Assembly: GCA_900291925.1 (NCBI GenBank)
Contig: UWYS01000016.1
Location: 530,083-594,082 of the forward strand
Reading direction: 5' to 3'
DNA: 64,000 nucleotides
Source: Thecaphora thlaspeos
Lineage: Eukaryota; Basidiomycota; Ustilaginomycetes; Urocystidales; Glomosporiaceae
Position 1 is the stretch's first letter. Each line of letters opens with the position of its first letter. The notes beneath the pieces are model-generated. The model saw only the letters and a list, made by a program, of their open reading frames with translations. It made no database searches and was not told the DNA's origin. Below are positions 60,127 to 64,000 of this stretch, in pieces. A program made the translations under genes and the position numbers.

Positions 60127-61395
60127 CTAGCTGGCCTCTGTGCTCTTTGCCGTCGCAGGTCCGATAGCGACATTACCGAATGCGACACCTAGGCCTTTCG
60201 GCATGTCTCCTATCTCTATCGCAACAACCTTGACAGTGCGAATATCACTGTCGTAGGCTTCGAACGACTTGGCGCTTTTATGTTGGGGGAATATCATATG
60301 GATGACAAAACCGCCAACCTGGAAGTCTTTATATGCAGACTCAACTTGATGAAAAGGAGAGAGCAGAGAGCGAACTTTATGGGAGGGTTTCCTGTTTTTG
60401 CGAAAGTTATGGACGGATCTAATCATTTTATCGGTTGGGTCGCTGTTGGTCCACTTAAAGCTTCTAGCTGGATAATTGCTGAGCTGTTGGCGGATCATGT
60501 AGACTTTTTGGAGCCAGTTTCGCAATTCATCGTCGGCAATGAGGGTGGTAGCTGACGCTGCATGTCTCGGGTTTTTTAGCTGAGCCTTAAGCTTTTTCCC
60601 AAGCTCATCTCGGCTCATGAGTCTGCTGCCTTCGCCCGTGAGCTTTTCTATCTCCGCATTCAAGCCGTCTTCGGAGCGAGGAACAGTCCAGATAGCTTCA
60701 GCAGAGGCCTGTCCGCGGCGCTCATCTGCATAGGGCAAGAGATCGTGGGTGAATAGATGGCTCGAGCTGCTGCCGTAGTCTTGCTGCTGGGGGTAGTGCT
60801 CGAGCTGCTGGGGGTAGTGCTCGAGCTGCTGGGGGTAGTGTCCGGGCTGCTGGGGGTAGTGCTCGAGCTGCTGGGGGTAGTGTCCGGGCTGCTGGGGGTA
60901 GTGCTCGAGCTGCTGGGGGTAGTGCTCGAGCTGCTGGGGGTAGTGCCCGGGCTGCTGAGAGTAGTGCTCCCAAGGCTGATGGACGACTTGCAGTTGCTGC
61001 TGAGGATGCCTAAAGTCCACCGAGTCAAGAGGAACATGCTCATGGTACGGATACGTCGGAATCGAATGGTATTGCGGATCATAGAGCGGCTGATGGATGT
61101 CATGCTGCGGAGCCTGCCATGCGCCTTGACCGACGTAGGGAGACAAGCCGAGGGGGCTGCCCGTATGCTGTTGTTCAGGCGTGGGGGACTGATTGCCATA
61201 CGGGTGGAGGTTTGAGAGGAAGTCGAATGGATCGTGGGTGTCTTGGACAGAATGGCCAACCTGATTGACGACTTGACGGAGCTCGTCACCGATGACTGGC
61301 ATCCTCTTGTGCAGCACGGCCGTGGGCAATGCCGAGGCGAGGCCGAGGTACGGGATGGCGACGGCGGGAAGAACGTGGAGAGGAGGCAACTTCAT
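60127..61395 (-). CDS. Secreted protein with Tyr-Pro-Gln-Gln heptad repeats
   Basis: Single exon of 422 residues on the minus strand, starting at ATG 61395. An ATG further upstream would bury the signal peptide. The N-terminus MKLPPLHVLPAVAIPYLGLASALPTA is a signal peptide, and a dibasic HKR soon after could be a Kex2-type site. A Gln/His/Pro-rich region contains nine tandem heptads of the HYPQQLE or HYPQQPG type. The C-terminal third is an ordinary globular-looking domain with RSFKWTNSDPTDKMIRSVHN and a basic KNRKPSHKVR stretch. A TATAAATA element lies at about 61624-61631, roughly 230 bases upstream. No known family is recognised. The subtelomeric position, signal peptide and internal repeats suggest a fast-evolving surface protein or effector, which is inference only. 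Confidence 0.8.
   Translation of the reverse strand: MKLPPLHVLPAVAIPYLGLASALPTAVLHKRMPVIGDELRQVVNQVGHSVQDTHDPFDFLSNLHPYGNQSPTPEQQHTGSPLGLSPYVGQGAWQAPQHDIHQPLYDPQYHSIPTYPYHEHVPLDSVDFRHPQQQLQVVHQPWEHYSQQPGHYPQQLEHYPQQLEHYPQQPGHYPQQLEHYPQQPGHYPQQLEHYPQQLEHYPQQQDYGSSSSHLFTHDLLPYADERRGQASAEAIWTVPRSEDGLNAEIEKLTGEGSRLMSRDELGKKLKAQLKNPRHAASATTLIADDELRNWLQKVYMIRQQLSNYPARSFKWTNSDPTDKMIRSVHNFRKNRKPSHKVRSLLSPFHQVESAYKDFQVGGFVIHMIFPQHKSAKSFEAYDSDIRTVKVVAIEIGDMPKGLGVAFGNVAIGPATAKSTEAS
60778..60966 (-). repeat. Nine 21-bp coding tandem repeats
   Basis: The array is 189 bases, nine units of 21 bases, encoding HYSQQPG, then HYPQQLE/HYPQQPG in mixed order, and a last HYPQQQD. Inner units differ only at the codons for the last two residues, so the array is recent or being homogenised. 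Confidence 0.93.
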
Positions 61396-62830
61396 GGTCG
61401 GGAAAAAGTCGGGTAGGGCGATGGCGGTGGAAGTCTGGGGGAGGCTGAAGGGTGGGGACAAGGTGGCAAAGGAAAAGTTGAGTTAGAGTGGTGTGTAGAT
61501 GAATTGAGAGGCGAGGAAGGCGTAAATTGGAAGTAGAAGAGGATTGAGGGATGAGGGATGAGGGATGAGGGATGAGGGATGAGGGATGAGGGAAGTGAAG
61601 AAGAAGGTCGATAGGAAAGAGCGTATTTATAGAGCTCGAGTGTGAAGTTAAGCTACGTGGGAGCATTCTAGACAGGGAAAGTGCGAGCGAGATACCTGAC
61701 TCCCGCGGATGCTGTGAAGGCGGAGAAAAATGGAGCACCTTGATGGCGCATCCATATGGTGCGATGTACTTACTGGCAACAAGATGTTGTTGCATAGTCA
61801 ACAGCGATGCCACCGATCCTCTTCTGACTCTTTCGGAGGGTTACCAGGAGAGTTCAAATGGACGACACGGGGGACGGCGAGGGGCCGAGGTGGGTGGAAG
61901 AGAAAGAAAGTGGACAAGTGTAGCGGCAGAGGTCATTGCTTGATGAGTGGGTACTAGCTGCAGCGGTGTGGGATGGTGGAGCGTGATCCCAGATAGCCCC
62001 GATGCTTGTGCAGGAGAGAAAGTACAAAAAGTACTGAAATTGCACCGGATTTCTGACCGGCAGTAGCACTCGATTTCTGACTGGCAGTCAGGCCTGCGAC
62101 ACGGAGGCTGATTGGACGGGAGCGGGCCTGGCGAGCGGAGAGAGGGCTACCAAGAGCCAGGAAACGTGAGGTGGAGTGCAGAGGAGACATGGACGTAAGG
62201 AGGAAAGGAGCTGGGAGCTGGGAGCTGGGAGCTGGTATGCGTCGAGGCGGACTGCGCGTCACACTCAAGCGAGGAAAGAGAAACATAAGGATTGCGGACA
62301 AGAGGCCACTAGGGCGGCTCGGCTCGTTCCCTGGCGTTGGCACAGAGAACAGCGCCTAAGAGCTACAGCGCCGTACAAAGGAGAGGGTGGGTGGGGAAGA
62401 AAAGGGAGGAAGACGAGGAACGAGTCGAGAAGGGGAGTCTTGACGAAGGGAATGGAGAAGGAGAAGGAGGACATGTCAAGTAACGAGGAGACAAATGACG
62501 TGGCGCATGTGGGTGGGTGTGTGTGCTGGCAGTTGCTCGACGGCGAGCGCTCGGATCCGGCGGGCTCGTCTCGAGCTGGGCCAACCTGACGGCCCTCACG
62601 CTTGTTGCACTGACATGATCCGCGGTAATTAGACAGCTGCTGCCTATTGGTGACTGACTATTGAGCGCCAAACAACCCAGCGGCTCCTTTGTGCGTGTCT
62701 GACCCCCTTTTCTCGCACTGGCCCCACTTCCTTAGTTGCCCAACGTTTGTGCCTTTATTTCATTCCTGTCTTTCTTCCGCACCACTTGCTTCAACAACTT
62801 AATCAGAGATTTCACTCTATCGACGCTGCA
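61396..62830. other. Subtelomeric intergenic region
   Basis: About 1.4 kb without a supported gene. It contains a TATAAATA promoter element for the secreted-protein gene (about 61624-61631, minus strand), GATGAGGG tandem copies at about 61548-61590, and GGGAGCTG copies at about 62210-62234. Confidence 0.45.
61548..61590 (+). repeat. (GATGAGGG)n short tandem repeat
   Basis: Five to six near-perfect 8-base copies lie in the 5' region of the secreted-protein gene. Confidence 0.85.
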
Positions 62831-63033
62831 ATGGTCCAATTTGCCCCCCCCTCCTCGTCATCGCTACTGGTGCCTTTCTCCTCCGCTCTGGTGCGGTGCG
62901 TTCGATCCCAGTCGGTATCTTGCCCTTGGATGAGCTCGGAAAACCCTTTGCCAACACCAGGCAGGAAGAGCCTGTGGATACCTTGTCTCGCTGCTTGCGC
63001 CGGCTTCCCGTCTACAATAAGCTTCCAGATTGA
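62831..63033 (+). pseudogene. Small secreted-protein-like ORF with a C8-run frameshift
   Basis: ATG at 62831 opens MVQFAPP, then a C8 run at about 62845-62852 shifts the frame. With the frame changed by one base, the sequence continues as a hydrophobic signal-like stretch (LLVIATGAFLLRSGAVRS) and a short charged domain, GILPLDELGKPFANTRQEEP...LRRLPVYNKLPD, ending at TGA 63031-63033. That would be about 67 residues. No family is recognised. The good peptide in the shifted frame suggests either a sequencing error in the C-run, a recent frameshift, or an on/off switch by slippage. The call rests on composition only and is uncertain. Confidence 0.3.
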
Positions 63034-63290
63034 CCTTGGATCATGTTTGAGTTGATGAATGTTTTCTTCTTGTCCGCCTCTGAGTCTCGGCGCTTGATGT
63101 TGCGCTCACGGTGGCTGTCGGGGCGGTGGGGCGGCAAGGCGAGGCGTGGCGACGGTTGGGAGCGGGCGCGTGTGAGGGTGCACGGCAAGCAAAATGGAGG
63201 TTTTTTGTTTTTTTTTTTGGATTGACTTTGACGAGGTGCGTTGGTGCAGAGAGCTGGGGAGACGATCTAGCCCTCTTGAGATGCAGCGGG
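63034..63290. other. Spacer before the PIN fragment
   Basis: A T-rich stretch with a run of T at about 63211-63218. Nothing is recognised. Confidence 0.4.
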
Positions 63291-63770
63291 GTGCTCGACA
63301 CAAACGTCCTCCTCCTCCTCGCTGGACCTGCTCCGCCCGCTCGCCGACTACATCCTCGAGCAGAAGGTCGCTTCCCTCCACGATCCCGCCGCCTTTGCAC
63401 CTTCTCCCATTGCCCTCGTCGTCCCCTACACCGTCATACAGGAGCTCGATGTGCAAAAGACATCCAACAGGGAGACCACAAAGCTTCCGGCCGCTGGCTG
63501 GCACGGTCGCAGCCCTCGCGCCCAGCACCCAGCGCCTCTCGTCGCTCGCACGCCAAGCGTCCCGCTGGATGCTCTCGACGCTCAAGGCGCAGAAACACCT
63601 CGCACTCGACCAACAACAGGCCACACTGCTGCTCGCTCCAGGCCACAGGGCGCTCTATGGCCAGACGCACTCGCACCACCTCGCTACACGGTGGCAGAAG
63701 CGATGCAACAATGACCAGGAGATTGTTGCATTCTGCAAGAGGCTGCATGACGAGGTTGGCGGCGTCGTCT
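63291..63770 (+). pseudogene. PIN-domain (Swt1-like) gene fragment cut off by the telomere
   Basis: Three frames in turn read as one PIN nuclease domain: GVLDTNVLL (63291 on), then from about 63319 SLDLLRPLADYILEQ...ALVVPYTVIQELDVQKTSNRE, then by about 63540 SLARQASRWMLSTLKAQKHL...NNDQEIVAFCKRLHDEVGG. The DTN, the VPYTVIQELD and the ND-x-EI acid positions fit PIN endoribonucleases such as Swt1, which cleave RNA in nuclear quality control. Two frameshifts and loss of everything after VGGVV, where TTAGGG-like sequence begins, make it non-functional here. An intact copy may exist elsewhere in the genome. The family call rests on remembered motif spacing. Confidence 0.6.
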
Positions 63771-63806
63771 TAGGGTTGGGATTAGAGTGAACTTAGGATT
63801 AAGGGT
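63771..63806 (+). repeat. Degenerate telomere-like junction
   Basis: TTAGGGTTGGGATTAGAG followed by TTAGGATTAAGGG-like words lies between the broken PIN frame and the perfect array. It looks like early or diverged telomere repeats at the healing point. Confidence 0.7.
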
Positions 63807-64000
63807 TTAGGGTTAGGGTTAGGGTTAGGGTTAGGGTTAGGGTTAGGGTTAGGGTTAGGGTTAGGGTTAGGGTTAGGGTTAGGGTTAGGGTTAGGGTTAG
63901 GGTTAGGGTTAGGGTTAGGGTTAGGGTTAGGGTTAGGGTTAGGGTTAGGGTTAGGGTTAGGGTTAGGGTTAGGGTTAGGGTTAGGGTTAGGGTTAGGGTT
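63807..64000 (+). repeat. Terminal telomere array (TTAGGG)n
   Basis: Thirty-two perfect TTAGGG units and a partial one reach the window edge. The G-rich strand runs 5' to 3' outward, as expected at a right chromosome end. Confidence 0.99.

Overview
The window is the right-hand end of a eukaryotic chromosome. The last 194 bases are an unbroken (TTAGGG)n array running off the edge, with the G-rich strand pointing outward. The genes are fungal: GC-rich coding sequence, few short GT-AG introns, a bifunctional tryptophan synthase, PAN2, TIM44, a CRIB-type Ste20 kinase, a Pom1-type DYRK kinase, a Zn2Cys6 factor and OrsD-like subtelomeric DNA. The style suggests a basidiomycete, most likely a smut-related Ustilaginomycotina. 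I cannot name the species.

Core region (1-19.9 kb): the 5' end of a Doa10-type ER ubiquitin ligase (minus) is divergent from a DDX41-type helicase. PAN2 follows and converges on a small GPI-anchor-like secreted protein that only appears after splicing. Next comes a divergent ribosomal-protein pair (RPP2 minus, RPS15 plus, the latter with its start codon split by an intron), then cytochrome c1 and the APP1-type phosphatidate phosphatase. About 5 kb with no recognisable gene (19.9-24.9 kb) follows.

Decayed locus (24.9-29.6 kb): a Zn2Cys6 transcription factor with an in-frame TAG and a frameshift lies beside a secreted PL4 rhamnogalacturonan lyase with a frameshift and two TAG codons. Together they look like a pectin-utilisation locus being lost.

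Second core region (29.8-56.3 kb): QNG1 (queuosine salvage, minus), mitoribosomal mL59, TIM44, TRP5, a Ste20/PAK kinase and a giant DYRK/Pom1-like kinase of about 2,694 residues. The intergenic spaces here are long and hold poly-G runs, microsatellites and a degenerate AATCGGG-rich repeat family.

Subtelomere (56.3-64.0 kb): base composition drops. A broken OrsD/DUF3505-like zinc-finger ORF, of the kind found in telomere-linked helicases, is cut off exactly at an internal GGGTTAGGGTTAGGGG, which looks like an old chromosome end. Beyond it are an intact secreted protein with nine 21-bp repeats, a small secreted-protein-like ORF with a homopolymer frameshift, and a PIN-domain gene fragment that runs straight into the terminal telomere. 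The right end therefore looks like a stack of successive breakage and healing events carrying secreted-protein genes.
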